Source: Planctomycetota bacterium
Lineage (GTDB): Bacteria > Planctomycetota > UBA8108 > JACQVS01
NCBI GenBank assembly: GCA_016209605.1
Contig: JACQVS010000209.1
Location: 1-45,028, forward strand
Length of the DNA: 45,028 bases
Direction: 5' to 3'
The position numbers and the translations under genes are program-made. The notes below the pieces were generated by a model. It had not been told where the DNA came from. It did no database searches and saw only the letters and a list, made by a program, of their open reading frames with translations. This document shows positions 1-8,134 of this stretch, in pieces (the stretch's first letter is position 1; each line of letters opens with the position of its first letter).

Positions 1-2
1 AG

Positions 3-1313
3 TGGTACATGCATCCCAACGGGCAGATCCCGGCGTACGAGTTTGCCTTCGGCGACGTCAACCCGCCGGTGCACGCCTGGGCGTGCTGGCGGGTCTACAA
101 GATGACCGGAGCGCGGGGGCATCGCGACACCCTCTTCCTGCGGCGCGCCTTCCACAAGCTTCTCCTCAACTTCACCTGGTGGGTGAACCGGAAGGATCTC
201 GATGGAAACAACCTCTTCTCCGGCGGATTCCTGGGATTAGACAACATCGGCGTCTTCGACCGCTCCAAGCCGCTCCCCACCGGCGGCCAGCTGCAGCAGG
301 CCGATGGCACCGCGTGGATGGCTTTTTACTGCGCCACCCTGCTGTCCATGGCGCTCGAGCTGGCGAGCGAGGATCCGGCTTACGAGGATGTCGCCTCCAA
401 GTTCTTCGAGCACTTTGTGGCCATCGCCGACGCCATGAACACCCTGGGCGGCACCGGGCTGTGGGACGAGGAGGACGGCTTCTACTACGACCAGCTCAAG
501 CTCGACGGGCGGACGATCCCGCTCAAGATCCGCTCCATGGTCGGGCTCATCCCGCTCTACGCCGTGGAGGTTCTCGAAGAGGATATCATCGAGCGCCTGC
601 CGGGCTTCAAGAAGCGCATGCAGTGGTTCCTCGACAACCGCAAGGACCTCGCCCGCCACATCGCCTGCATGGAGCCCAAGTGCGAGGAGAAGCACGGCCA
701 CCGGCTGCTCGCCATCCCGTCGCGCGACCGCCTGGTGCGCGTGCTGCGCTACCTCCTCGATGAGAACGAGTTCCTGTCGCCGTACGGCATCCGATCCCTC
801 TCCCGCCTCCACCGCGAGCGCCCTTACATCTTCCGGGTGAACGCCGAGGACTACCGGGTGGACTACGCGCCCGGAGAGTCGGCCGCCGGGCTCTTCGGCG
901 GCAACTCCAACTGGCGCGGGCCGGTCTGGTTCCCGGTCAACTACCTGCTCATCGAAGCGCTCGAGCGCTACCATCACTTCTACGGCGGGTCGCTGCGGGT
1001 CGAGTGCCCGGCCGGCTCCGGAAGGATGTTCAACCTCAAACAGGTGGCCGGCGAGATCGCCGCGCGCCTCTCGCGCCTCTTCCTGCCCGGCCCGGACGGC
1101 CGCCGGCCGTTCAACGGCCCGGATGGCAAGCTCTCCACCGATCCCCACTGGAAGGATCTCATTCTCTTCCACGAGTACTTCCACGGCGAGACTGGCCGCG
1201 GCCTCGGAGCGAGCCATCAGACCGGCTGGACCGCGCTGGTGGCGCGCTGCCTGGAGAACTCGGCCACCGTCCAGCACGGCTGGAAGGAGGAAGTTGCCGA
1301 GAAGAAGGCGTAG
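3..1313 (+). CDS. GH63/MGH1-like glycosidase, C-terminal part (5' end outside window)
   Basis: About 436 residues of an (alpha/alpha)6-barrel glycoside hydrolase resembling the GH63 (mannosyl-oligosaccharide glucosidase/MGH1-like) clan. The open frame runs off the left edge, entering as [14 protein letters not shown], so the ATG at position 9 is internal rather than the start. Family-like signatures are [11 protein letters not shown] near the left edge, [18 protein letters not shown] around residue 300, and [15 protein letters not shown] close to the C-terminus. Known members hydrolyse alpha-glucosidic linkages; the substrate here cannot be read. No signal peptide can be assessed because the N-terminus is missing. 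It ends 29 bases before the next coding start. The family call is fairly secure and the substrate unknown. Confidence 0.85.
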   Translation, partial: WYMHPNGQIPAYEFAFGDVNPPVHAWACWRVYKMTGARGHRDTLFLRRAFHKLLLNFTWWVNRKDLDGNNLFSGGFLGLDNIGVFDRSKPLPTGGQLQQADGTAWMAFYCATLLSMALELASEDPAYEDVASKFFEHFVAIADAMNTLGGTGLWDEEDGFYYDQLKLDGRTIPLKIRSMVGLIPLYAVEVLEEDIIERLPGFKKRMQWFLDNRKDLARHIACMEPKCEEKHGHRLLAIPSRDRLVRVLRYLLDENEFLSPYGIRSLSRLHRERPYIFRVNAEDYRVDYAPGESAAGLFGGNSNWRGPVWFPVNYLLIEALERYHHFYGGSLRVECPAGSGRMFNLKQVAGEIAARLSRLFLPGPDGRRPFNGPDGKLSTDPHWKDLILFHEYFHGETGRGLGASHQTGWTALVARCLENSATVQHGWKEEVAEKKA

Positions 1314-1342
1314 CCGGCTCTCGAGAAGGAAGGAGCCCGGCG

Positions 1343-1546
1343 GTGAAATCCTGCCGTTTGATTTTCAGCGCCGCCATCCTCTCCTTGCTCTCGGCGGGCG
1401 ATGCCGTCCCCACCCAGGCGGTGGCGGCCGCGGACCGGAAGACTAGCCGGCTGGAGGTCATCGAGCGCGCCCCCGGCGACGGCACGGTGCTGCGCGCCAG
1501 CGCCCTGCTCGATGAGCGCCAGGGGGGCGAGTGGCATATGCGTTAA
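1343..1546 (+). pseudogene. 5' fragment of a secreted-protein gene, truncated at the edge of the TA patch
   Basis: A GTG start sits 8 bases after an AGGAG ribosome site, giving 67 codons. The N-terminus is signal-peptide-like: KSCR, then a hydrophobic stretch ending in small residues near A30. The mature part reads about 35 residues before a TAA that lies inside the 3' end of the converging small gene at 1543-1785. The good start context, export signal and abrupt end suggest the 5' piece of a larger gene cut off when the toxin-antitoxin patch arrived. The original function is not recognisable. It could alternatively be a genuine short secreted peptide. Confidence 0.5.
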
Positions 1547-1785
1547 AGCTTCTTCCCTTTTGCTACCTGCCCTCTGAGGAGGAAAGTCTTCGGGTAGGAT
1601 CCCTCCCCGCAAATCATAAATGAACCAAAGTCTTTGTACCAGAGACCTTCAGGAGCATCCGGCTTTGACTCGCGCCAGAGCTTCAATTGGTATAAATCCT
1701 CGGCACTGATTTTTCGCTCTCTCAGTCGCTCGAAAAGGTGATCTCGAAGAGCAGCCGGCAAATTCGTCCACTGGATTGTTGGCAT
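1543..1785 (-). CDS. Small protein paired with RHH antitoxin; putative toxin
   Basis: An 80-residue charged protein that starts directly on the stop of the upstream gene (TAAATG), so the two are translationally coupled. It contains a tryptophan-rich middle (KLWRES...EGLWYKDFGSF) and a conserved-looking C-terminal KTFLLRGQ. I recall similar small proteins of unknown function next to CopG/Arc-type regulators. Position and size fit the toxin of a type II toxin-antitoxin pair, but no RelE, VapC or MazF motif is visible, so the toxin role is an inference from gene order. Confidence 0.6.
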   Translation of the reverse strand: MPTIQWTNLPAALRDHLFERLRERKISAEDLYQLKLWRESKPDAPEGLWYKDFGSFMICGEGSYPKTFLLRGQVAKGKKL

Positions 1786-2040
1786 TTACTGACCAAAGAC
1801 CATCTTGGCAAGCTCTTCTTTTAGACGCTGCCGCTCCTTGGGGGATTTTGCAGATACCAGGGCTTCGGCAAGAGCAAGAAATCGTGCTTTTTCCCTATCC
1901 TGGGATTCGATCCCTTTTCCAATAAGGTCAAGGATCACCTTGTTTGCGCTCTTACATTGAACCTTGGCAAGTTTGCGTACCTGTCGAGCCAGCGGAGACG
2001 GCAAAGAAACACTCTGTCGGACAACTTTTTCTGACACGGC
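1786..2040 (-). CDS. Ribbon-helix-helix (CopG/Arc-like) antitoxin
   Basis: An 84-residue protein beginning MAVSEKVVRQSVSLP, the typical N-terminal beta-strand and first helix of a ribbon-helix-helix DNA-binding domain (residues about 5-50). A charged helical C-terminus follows that could wrap the partner protein. The frame opens further upstream to an ATG at 2073, but the 2040 start gives the canonical RHH N-terminus; neither has a clear Shine-Dalgarno. It is the first gene of a two-gene unit and probably represses its own operon while neutralising the product of the adjoining small gene. The RHH call is good; the TA assignment is inferred. Confidence 0.65.
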   Translation of the reverse strand, partial: AVSEKVVRQSVSLPSPLARQVRKLAKVQCKSANKVILDLIGKGIESQDREKARFLALAEALVSAKSPKERQRLKEELAKMVFGQ

Positions 2041-2199
2041 CATATTTGAAATATACACCATCTTGCACCACATTGCATCAGGTTCATGTTTATTATTTTA
2101 ATCCCATCTTGGCTTGACTATTTTCATTAGCATTTCTGCGAGAAATAAATACAACGAGGTAGTAAGAGTGGCAGACCATTCTCACGGCCTGGTTATTTT

Positions 2200-2499
2200 T
2201 CAACCGGCTCGAAGTATGATGGGCTGGATTTTCCCGATGCTTGAGAGAGAGATTTGAGAGAGTTCCCACTCATCCTGCAATCCCATCCAGAGATCGGGTG
2301 TCTGTCGAAAGGCTTTTCCCAGCTTGATGGCCATTTCGGCGCTGATTCCACGCTTGCCTCGGCAGATTTCATTGATCTTGGAGTGCTTTTCTCCTAGTCT
2401 CCTGGCGAACTCCGACTGGCTGAGGCCGGATTCATCGAGAAGCATTTGCAAAACTTCACCAGGGTGAACAGGGATCCGGAAATTTTTTTTGATGGCCAA
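2200..2499 (-). CDS. higA: HigA-family XRE antitoxin (orphan)
   Basis: A 99-residue HTH_XRE protein of the HigA/VapI type. RIPVHPGEVLQMLLDESGLSQSEFARRLG covers the diagnostic HPGE motif and first helices (residues 9-37), and the recognition region KINEICRGKRGIS follows. It starts with TTG at 2499, the only start placing HPGE at the usual distance, behind a GAGG ribosome site. HigA normally follows a HigB (RelE-fold) toxin gene. No toxin is present upstream, only a promoter and a CHASE2 remnant, so this is an orphan antitoxin or stand-alone regulator. A strong promoter with a palindrome precisely in its spacer lies 45 bases upstream and suggests autorepression. Confidence 0.8.
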   Translation of the reverse strand: MAIKKNFRIPVHPGEVLQMLLDESGLSQSEFARRLGEKHSKINEICRGKRGISAEMAIKLGKAFRQTPDLWMGLQDEWELSQISLSSIGKIQPIILRAG

Positions 2500-2544
2500 T
2501 GTCCGCTGTACCTCTATTCCTGAACATTATGATCACAAAATGCC

Positions 2545-2574
2545 ATTATACCATTATCCGGAATAATGGGTCAA
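2545..2574 (-). promoter_or_regulatory. higA promoter with palindromic operator in the spacer
   Basis: On the minus strand TTGACC (2574-2569) and a perfect TATAAT (2550-2545) are separated by 18 bases. The spacer plus one base of the -35 box forms CCATTATTCCGGATAATGG, with 7-base inverted arms. It is a near-consensus sigma-70 promoter with an operator between the boxes. Binding by the HigA-like protein is inferred from the usual autoregulation of this family. Confidence 0.7.
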
Positions 2575-2780
2575 AAAAAATGTAGCTCACCAGGAGGGGG
2601 AGGCGCCTGATCACCCCGTCTGGATCGACGCTCAGCAAGACATGCCCGACCCGCGAGGCGGCTTGCGCCAGCACAGTGACGGGGAGCGCGAGGTAGCTGG
2701 CGCTCGGCGGGCCTTCCCCTATCTTTTGACTGTCGCCTTTTCCGGCCTCATGGCGCCTCCTTGTGGGCTATCCTGGGTTT
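2546..2780 (-). pseudogene. CHASE2 sensor-domain remnant
   Basis: An open frame of about 75 codons with no usable start. It reads SYLALPVTVLAQAASRV, GHVLLSVDPDGVIRRLPLL, then a short unrelated tail and TAA. The GHV...DPDGVIRRLPL signature is characteristic of CHASE2, an extracellular sensor domain attached to adenylate cyclases or kinases. Only one piece of the domain survives; no transmembrane or output domain lies next to it. The recognisable part ends where the higA promoter begins, consistent with the toxin-antitoxin patch having replaced the rest of the gene. Confidence 0.5.
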
Positions 2781-2855
2781 TAAAACAAGCAATGCTTCTG
2801 CTGATGGAGCCGCGGGAGTAATATACTGAAAAATAAAAATTGAAAGGAATTATCC

Positions 2856-3614
2856 ATGAACCAAATCAACCTATCCGGCAAGGTGGCGGTGATCACGGGC
2901 GCGAGCAGAGGGCTCGGGAGGGCGATAGCCCTGTCGCTGGCCAGTGCCGGCGCCGGGCTGGCTCTGGTGTCTCGCGATCAAAAAAAACTCGCTGAAACCG
3001 CCGAGGCGGTCCGAAAACTCGGCGCCGCCGCGGAAACGTTCGCAGCGGATATCTCTCAAGAAGAACAGGTTCTCCGGCTTGAAAAAGAGGTCATGGCGAA
3101 ATTCAGCAAGATACACATCTTGATCAACAACGCCGGTATAAATATCCGCAAACCGCTCACCGAATTTACCATGGGCGAGTGGAACCAGGTTCTCCAGACG
3201 AATCTCACCGGAGCGTTTCTCATGTGCCGGTCCTTCGTGCCGCGCATGAAAGGACTGGGATTTGGCCGCGTCATCAACCTGACCTCGATCATGAGCCACG
3301 TGGCTCTGGCGGGACGGAGCGCTTATGCCGCCAGCAAAGCCGGCTTGCTGGGCCTCACTCGGGCGCTGGCCCTGGAAGTGGCCTCAGAAAAAATCACCGT
3401 CAACGCCATCAGCCCCGGACCGATCGCCACTGATATGAACGCGCCGTTATTGCAGAATCCGGAGCTGAACCAGCAGTTCATTTCCAAGATTCCCCTTGGA
3501 CGATGGGGAAAAGAAGAGGAAATCGGGCGGCTGGCTCTGTATCTTTGCGCGGAAGAGGCCGGCTTTTTGACCGGGACCGACATCGTCATCGATGGCGGCT
3601 GGTGCGCGCAGTGA
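2856..3614 (+). CDS. SDR-family NAD(P)-dependent oxidoreductase
   Basis: A 252-residue classical short-chain dehydrogenase. The cofactor loop TGASRGLG is at residues 14-21, the structural NNAG at 91-94, and the catalytic residues are N116, S144, Y157 and K161 (YAASK). The C-terminal GTDIVIDGGW closes the fold. Length matches FabG/gluconate 5-dehydrogenase-like members; no residue settles whether the substrate is a sugar acid, a polyol or an acyl chain. The ATG is preceded by AAGGAATT at good spacing, and a TATACT-like -10 element lies 30 bases further up. It is a monocistronic gene between broken genes and appears intact. Confidence 0.9.
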   Translation: MNQINLSGKVAVITGASRGLGRAIALSLASAGAGLALVSRDQKKLAETAEAVRKLGAAAETFAADISQEEQVLRLEKEVMAKFSKIHILINNAGINIRKPLTEFTMGEWNQVLQTNLTGAFLMCRSFVPRMKGLGFGRVINLTSIMSHVALAGRSAYAASKAGLLGLTRALALEVASEKITVNAISPGPIATDMNAPLLQNPELNQQFISKIPLGRWGKEEEIGRLALYLCAEEAGFLTGTDIVIDGGWCAQ

Positions 3615-3726
3615 TTGAAAGTGCCACTCTACTCTATGTTCTCCCCGGGCTTCTTCGGATTCGTGTAACCGGCTTGTAACGTCCGCCTCCATTTCCACGC
3701 GAAGAGCCTGATATAATACGGGCGTC

Positions 3727-4353
3727 ATGAATTGCCGCCATCTCCTCTCGTCCATGCGAATCCTCGAGCTTGCCGGCTGCCTGCTCGCCGGAGCTTTGAT
3801 GATTCCCCTGGCCGCCCAGGAGCCAGTCCTGCCGGAGTTTTTAGCCGCGGCCCTCCTCAAGCACATCCAGTTCCTTGCCGGAGAGGAGCTGGAGGGGCGC
3901 CGGGCGGGGACTCCCGGGGAAAGGCGAGCCGCGGAATACGTGGCGCGGGAGCTGGAGAAGTCCGGGGTGAAGCCCTTCCCGCCCGCGCAGCGGTTTCAGT
4001 CCTTCGACCTCCCCGCTCCCGCTAGCCAGGCCCCTTTGAAGAGCCAGAATGTCCTCGGCTGGATCGGGGGGAGCGGGAAAGGCCATGAGGACGAGGTGAT
4101 CGTCCTCGGCGCGCACCTCGACCATCTCGGGATCACGGCTGCCGGGCTCCATCCTGGGGCGGAGGACAACGCCTCGGGGGTGGCGGTCCTCCTCGAGGTC
4201 GCGGCACGGCTGCAAGCGAGCGCTTCAGCCTTTTCAAGTTCAAGCTGCCGAAGAAGCCCCGCCCGGCCTGGGACTTCCAATACGTCATCCACCGCGTCGA
4301 GGAGAATCGGGAATACGGCTTCAAGGCCCGCGCCGTCTGGAAAAAATGGGTGA
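3727..4353 (+). pseudogene. M28-like zinc aminopeptidase, truncated and fused to foreign DNA
   Basis: The first ~160 codons encode a secreted M28-type peptidase: a hydrophobic N-terminal export signal (residues about 10-30), then GEELEGRRAGTPGERRAAEYV, and the metal site VLGAHLDHLG (His and Asp ligands) with GAEDNASGVAVLLEVAARL, the bridging-Asp region. Directly after this helix, near 4210, homology stops and the frame becomes Ser/Arg-rich nonsense up to 4353. The catalytic Glu and the remaining zinc ligands that normally follow are absent, so the product cannot be active. The sequence after the junction reads meaningfully in another frame (next feature). This looks like a deletion fusing two genes. 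Confidence 0.75.
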
Positions 4354-4406
4354 GTCCGGAAGACTGCCTGGCCGAGTACGAGAGCTGGGCGAAAAATCAA
4401 AAGTGA
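4212..4406 (+). pseudogene. C-terminal remnant of an unidentified gene
   Basis: In the frame that is not the peptidase frame, about 62 codons read smoothly to TGA: RFSLFKFKLPKKPRPAWDF, then an acidic/aromatic helix-like segment ending AEYESWAKNQK. Composition is protein-like, unlike the Ser/Arg run in the peptidase frame. There is no start codon or ribosome site. I read it as the 3' end of a second gene joined to the peptidase 5' half by deletion. No family is recognised. Confidence 0.4.
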
Positions 4407-4417
4407 TCCCGCGCCAA

Positions 4418-5398
4418 ATGTGCAAAAGACAAGTTGACGAACTGAGCTTGAAGCTCATCGACGAAGCCCGCGCCTTCCTCGCGGGGCGCATCCGGCGCAC
4501 GCCGCTCGAGGAGTCGCCGGCGCTTTCCCGGCGGCTCGGCGGGCCGGCCTGGCTCAAGCTCGAGTTCCTGCAGATCACCGGCTCCTTCAAGGCGCGCGGG
4601 GCGCTCTTCCGCTCCTCCCGGTTGGAGGCGGAAGAGCGGCGGCGGGGAGTTGCCACCTGCTCGGCGGGGAACCACGGCCTGGGGATGGCCCACGCCGCCC
4701 GGGAGCTGGGGCTCGAAGCGACAGTGTACGTCCCCAGCCGCATCGACGAGTCGAAACTCGAGGGCATTCGAGCCCTTGGGGTGAAAGTGATCCGTTCGCC
4801 CTTTCCCGGCTTCGACGACGCCGAGGCCTGGGCCAAGGAAGAGGCCCGGCGCGCCGGCAGAAGCTGGATTTCCGCCTTCGATGATCCCGCCATCATGGCC
4901 GCCAATGGCGGGACGATCGCCGCCGAAATTATCGAGGACCTGCCGGAAGCGAAAAGCTGCCTTTTCCCGGTGGGCGGTGGCGGCCTCGGGGCCGGCCTGG
5001 CGTTTTACCTGAAGCAGCGCGCGCCGGCGCTGCGGCTTATCGCCTGCCAGCACGAGCGCTCGCCGGCCTTGAAGCTGTCGTTGGATCGCGGCGAGGCGAT
5101 CACCCGCCTCCCGGCGGCCGAGACGCTCGCCGGCGGCCTCGAGGGAGGCATCGGCGCCGGGCCCTTCGCGGTTCTCAAGGACCGCCTCAGCGAGGTCGCG
5201 CTGGTCTCCGAGGAGGAGATCTTCGAGGCGGTGCGCTGGCTGCTCGCCGAGCACCGTTATCTGATCGAGCCTTCCGCCGCGGCGTCCCTGGCCGCCTGCC
5301 TCGCCGGCAAGGTCCCGGCGCCGCCCTTGCCCGCCGTCATCATCCTCACCGGGCGGAACGTCAGCCTTTCGAGCTTGGAGCGCATCCTCGGCCGCTGA
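4418..5398 (+). CDS. PLP-dependent threonine/serine dehydratase-like enzyme
   Basis: A fold-type II PLP enzyme of about 326 residues. The Schiff-base lysine is K58 in TGSFKARGA. The AGNHG asparagine loop follows at about residue 88, and the glycine-rich phosphate-binding loop PVGGGGLGAG lies at about 178-187. Near the C-terminus, EPSAAASLAA and ILTGRNVS are typical of threonine dehydratase/serine racemase-like proteins without an ACT domain. Known members deaminate threonine or serine to 2-oxo acids; the exact substrate is uncertain. The ATG at 4418 is preferred over one at 4346 because the latter overlaps the remnant and adds non-homologous residues; a TTG at 4448 is also possible. No clear Shine-Dalgarno. 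Confidence 0.82.
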   Translation: MCKRQVDELSLKLIDEARAFLAGRIRRTPLEESPALSRRLGGPAWLKLEFLQITGSFKARGALFRSSRLEAEERRRGVATCSAGNHGLGMAHAARELGLEATVYVPSRIDESKLEGIRALGVKVIRSPFPGFDDAEAWAKEEARRAGRSWISAFDDPAIMAANGGTIAAEIIEDLPEAKSCLFPVGGGGLGAGLAFYLKQRAPALRLIACQHERSPALKLSLDRGEAITRLPAAETLAGGLEGGIGAGPFAVLKDRLSEVALVSEEEIFEAVRWLLAEHRYLIEPSAAASLAACLAGKVPAPPLPAVIILTGRNVSLSSLERILGR

Positions 5399-5427
5399 CT
5401 GCCGCCCCGGCCGCCGGCGGTCGCTGA

Positions 5428-6396
5428 TCAAGCTCGCGTGATAGCCTTCTCCATCTCCTCCGCCGAGGAGAAGCGGTCTTCCGGACTTCGCTCCAGGGCC
5501 CTGGCGACTACCTCGGCAAAGGGCCAGGGCAGGTCCGGGCGCCGCTCCTCCAGGGGAACGATCTCGCCGCGCCGGATCCTGGCGAAAAGCTCCGTGAGGC
5601 TCGCGGCGTTCGCCGGATAGTGCCCGCTCGCCAGGTTGTAAAGCACCGCCCCCAGACCGTAGAGGTCGGTTCGCGGGCCGATCTCCTCCCCCTCGATCTG
5701 CTCGGGGGCCATGAAGAGCGGCGAACCGGTGATGTGGCCGGAGTCCACTGGACGGCAGGCCGAGCGCCAGGAGACGCTCAAGCCGAAATCGGTGAGCAGG
5801 ATCCGGCCGCTCCGGTCCTTCATGAGGTTGGCGGTCTTCAAGTCGCCGTGGACGATGCCCGCGCCGTGGAGCGCGGCGAGGGCCCGGCAAACTTCCAGGC
5901 CAGTGGTCCGGACCTCTTCCAGGCTCAGGGGGCCCCGTTCCTTCAAGATTTCCGCGTAAGAAGGGCCATCGATGTATTCGGTCGCCAGCGCCAGCTGCCC
6001 ATCTTCCTCGAGAATGCCGTAAAGCGCCGGGATGTTGGGATGGCGGAGGCGCGCCAGGATCCTCGCCTCGTGGAGCAGGCGCTCCCGGGCCGGCGGGCCG
6101 CCGGCGGCTCGCTCCCGCGGCAGGAGGACCTTCAAGGCCACGTCCCGCTCGAGCAGTTCATCGCGGGCGCGGAAGACGGCGCCGAAACCGCCCTGCCCGA
6201 CCGGCTCGAGAATGGTGTAGCCGCGGAAGCGCGGGCCCGGAATCGGCTCCGGCTCGTGGACGCACTCCCAACGCCCGGGACTCAAGCTCCCGGCGAGGAC
6301 CTCGCTCGTCGAGGCCAGCCAGCGGCTCGAAAGATCGAGGTCCGCCAGGGATAGCTCCTTCGTCTGGTGCAGGCTGTCAAGTTCCAACGGGCTCAT
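5428..6396 (-). CDS. Soluble Ser/Thr protein kinase (Hanks type, HGD variant)
   Basis: A 322-residue protein: a ~58-residue leader, then a complete kinase domain. GQGGFGAV (67-74) is the glycine loop, VALKV carries K89, HGDLKTAN (183-190) is the catalytic loop, DFG follows at about 203-205, and GSPLFMAPEQ is the P+1 region. The usual HRD arginine is glycine, so it is a non-RD kinase, often meaning activation-loop phosphorylation is not required. There is no transmembrane segment or sensor domain. It is divergently transcribed from the membrane WD40 gene with 75 bases between starts, so a shared pathway is plausible. Catalytic Lys and Asp are intact. Confidence 0.9.
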   Translation of the reverse strand: MSPLELDSLHQTKELSLADLDLSSRWLASTSEVLAGSLSPGRWECVHEPEPIPGPRFRGYTILEPVGQGGFGAVFRARDELLERDVALKVLLPRERAAGGPPARERLLHEARILARLRHPNIPALYGILEEDGQLALATEYIDGPSYAEILKERGPLSLEEVRTTGLEVCRALAALHGAGIVHGDLKTANLMKDRSGRILLTDFGLSVSWRSACRPVDSGHITGSPLFMAPEQIEGEEIGPRTDLYGLGAVLYNLASGHYPANAASLTELFARIRRGEIVPLEERRPDLPWPFAEVVARALERSPEDRFSSAEEMEKAITRA

Positions 6397-6471
6397 GGCA
6401 TCCCATAAGACGCCCGAGCCGGGAAAAAGTTCGTAAAAAATTTGTAAAAAGACGTAAAATTTGTCAGCGCC

Positions 6472-8007
6472 ATGGATTCACCGCAGGAAAAGCCCAAGGC
6501 CGGTTTCTGGAAGCGGCAGTTCCTGGGAGAGCCGACCGGCAAGCAGGTCGTGTTTGACGTCCTCTTCGGCCTCCTCCTGCCCGTCATCTGCTTGATCTTC
6601 GATCCCATCGTCCTCAGCCGCTGGCTGCCGGGCGACTCCTCCGGCGAGCCGGCCCTGCTCGAAGAGTACCACCAGTCGGCCTACGCGGGCATCGCTTTTC
6701 AGCTCCTGGCCCTGGCCGGGTGGCTTTGCTGCCGGCGGCGCCTCGCGCGCCTGGGCCCGTTTCTGGGTGGGATTTTTCTTTCCGGGGCGGCTCTCGCCCT
6801 GGCGATCGGAGCCTGGATATCCCCCCAGTCTTTTTTCGGCCTCCTGTTTTTTTTCATCGGGGCGCTCGGATTCTCTCCGTTTTTCGCTGCCTTGGTTTTT
6901 GCTAGGAACGGCATACGGGCCATCGCCGCGGCCGGAAAAGGTTTTCCGGGTCTGCAAGTGTTTTCGGGAGCGTTCCTGATCGTCCTCATCCTCATTCTCG
7001 CCCCGACTTTCATCCCCCCCTTTTCCGTCGAAGGGCTCTGGATGCTCGGGACGAAGTTGGATTCGGTGTCGGTGGCCTTCTCGCCGGATGGAGGTATCCT
7101 CTTGAGCGGCGGCGCGGATGGAGCCCTGCGGATTTGGGATGTGAAAAGCGGCGGGCTGGAAAAGACCGTGGCCGCTCATCCGGAATCCATCGCCGCCGTC
7201 GGTTTTTCCCCGGACAGCCGGCGGGCGGCGACCGCGGGCCGCGATGGGGCCGTCAAGCTCTGGAGCGCGCCGGGCTGGGAGCTGGAGAAGGTCTTCTTCG
7301 CTCACCCGGTCGGGGTGAACGCCCTCCGGTTTTCGCCCGACGGCCGGACGATCGCCACCGGCGGGGGGGACGGCGCCGTGCGGCTCTGGAGCGTTCCCGA
7401 GGGGAGTCTCCTCAGAGCGCTCGAGGCGCATGGCGGCGAGGTCAATGCGGTCGCTTTTTCAAGCAACGGGCAGTTACTGTCCAGCGGCGGAGATGACCGG
7501 ACGGTGCGAGTTTGGAATGTGCAGACGTGGGAGTCGTTATGGACTTTAAGTGGGCACGCCCACGCGGTGACGGCCTTGGCGTTCTCTCCCGATGGAAGAC
7601 AACTGGCAAGCGGTAGCGGCGGCTTCGGGCTGCGAGATGCGGATCCTACCGGAGAAGTATTTCTTTGGGATGTCGAGAATGGCGCTTTGGCCGAGAAGCT
7701 TGATCCTGTTGGCGATGGATACATCATCTCCCTGATATACTCCCCGGCAGGCCGGCCTCTGGTCGCCGGTATCTGGGGCTACGGCGGCCGTAGGAGATAC
7801 ATAACACTCGATCTCCACTTCTGGAAGCTGGAAAGATCGGTTTGGTCAGAATCTCGAAATTTACCTTACCATCACTATCCCCACGGCCCCGCCCTGGCCT
7901 TCTCCCCCGATGGCCGGCTCCTGGCGGCGGGGGCCTCCGAGAAGGAGGTCCAGCTCTTGGATCCGCAGGCCAAGGAGGTGAAGCAAACGCTTCAAGTCAA
8001 GCCATGA
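6472..8007 (+). CDS. Membrane-anchored WD40-repeat protein
   Basis: A 511-residue protein with two halves. Residues 23-180 hold about five hydrophobic segments (23-46, 66-84, 90-113, 116-140, 155-176). Residues 190-505 carry at least six WD40 blades, with repeated AFSPDGxxLxSGGxDGxVRLW cores and GH-like turns. The last two blades diverge. The beta-propeller probably serves as a cytoplasmic protein-binding platform. It is divergent from the soluble kinase at 5428-6396; such proteins are frequently paired with Hanks kinases in planctomycetes, where kinase and WD40 modules also occur fused (compare 38.8-41.5 kb). Partner and signal are unknown. Confidence 0.85.
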   Translation: MDSPQEKPKAGFWKRQFLGEPTGKQVVFDVLFGLLLPVICLIFDPIVLSRWLPGDSSGEPALLEEYHQSAYAGIAFQLLALAGWLCCRRRLARLGPFLGGIFLSGAALALAIGAWISPQSFFGLLFFFIGALGFSPFFAALVFARNGIRAIAAAGKGFPGLQVFSGAFLIVLILILAPTFIPPFSVEGLWMLGTKLDSVSVAFSPDGGILLSGGADGALRIWDVKSGGLEKTVAAHPESIAAVGFSPDSRRAATAGRDGAVKLWSAPGWELEKVFFAHPVGVNALRFSPDGRTIATGGGDGAVRLWSVPEGSLLRALEAHGGEVNAVAFSSNGQLLSSGGDDRTVRVWNVQTWESLWTLSGHAHAVTALAFSPDGRQLASGSGGFGLRDADPTGEVFLWDVENGALAEKLDPVGDGYIISLIYSPAGRPLVAGIWGYGGRRRYITLDLHFWKLERSVWSESRNLPYHHYPHGPALAFSPDGRLLAAGASEKEVQLLDPQAKEVKQTLQVKP

Positions 8008-8134
8008 AGCCCAGGCTGGCTTCGCGGCAGAGGGGATCCCTCGAGCCAGGAGGCGATGAAATTACAAGCGTGTAAACCGGGACACATCTACACCCTGGCA
8101 TTATTAAAACTTAGCTGGGGATCCTTTTTCAGAA

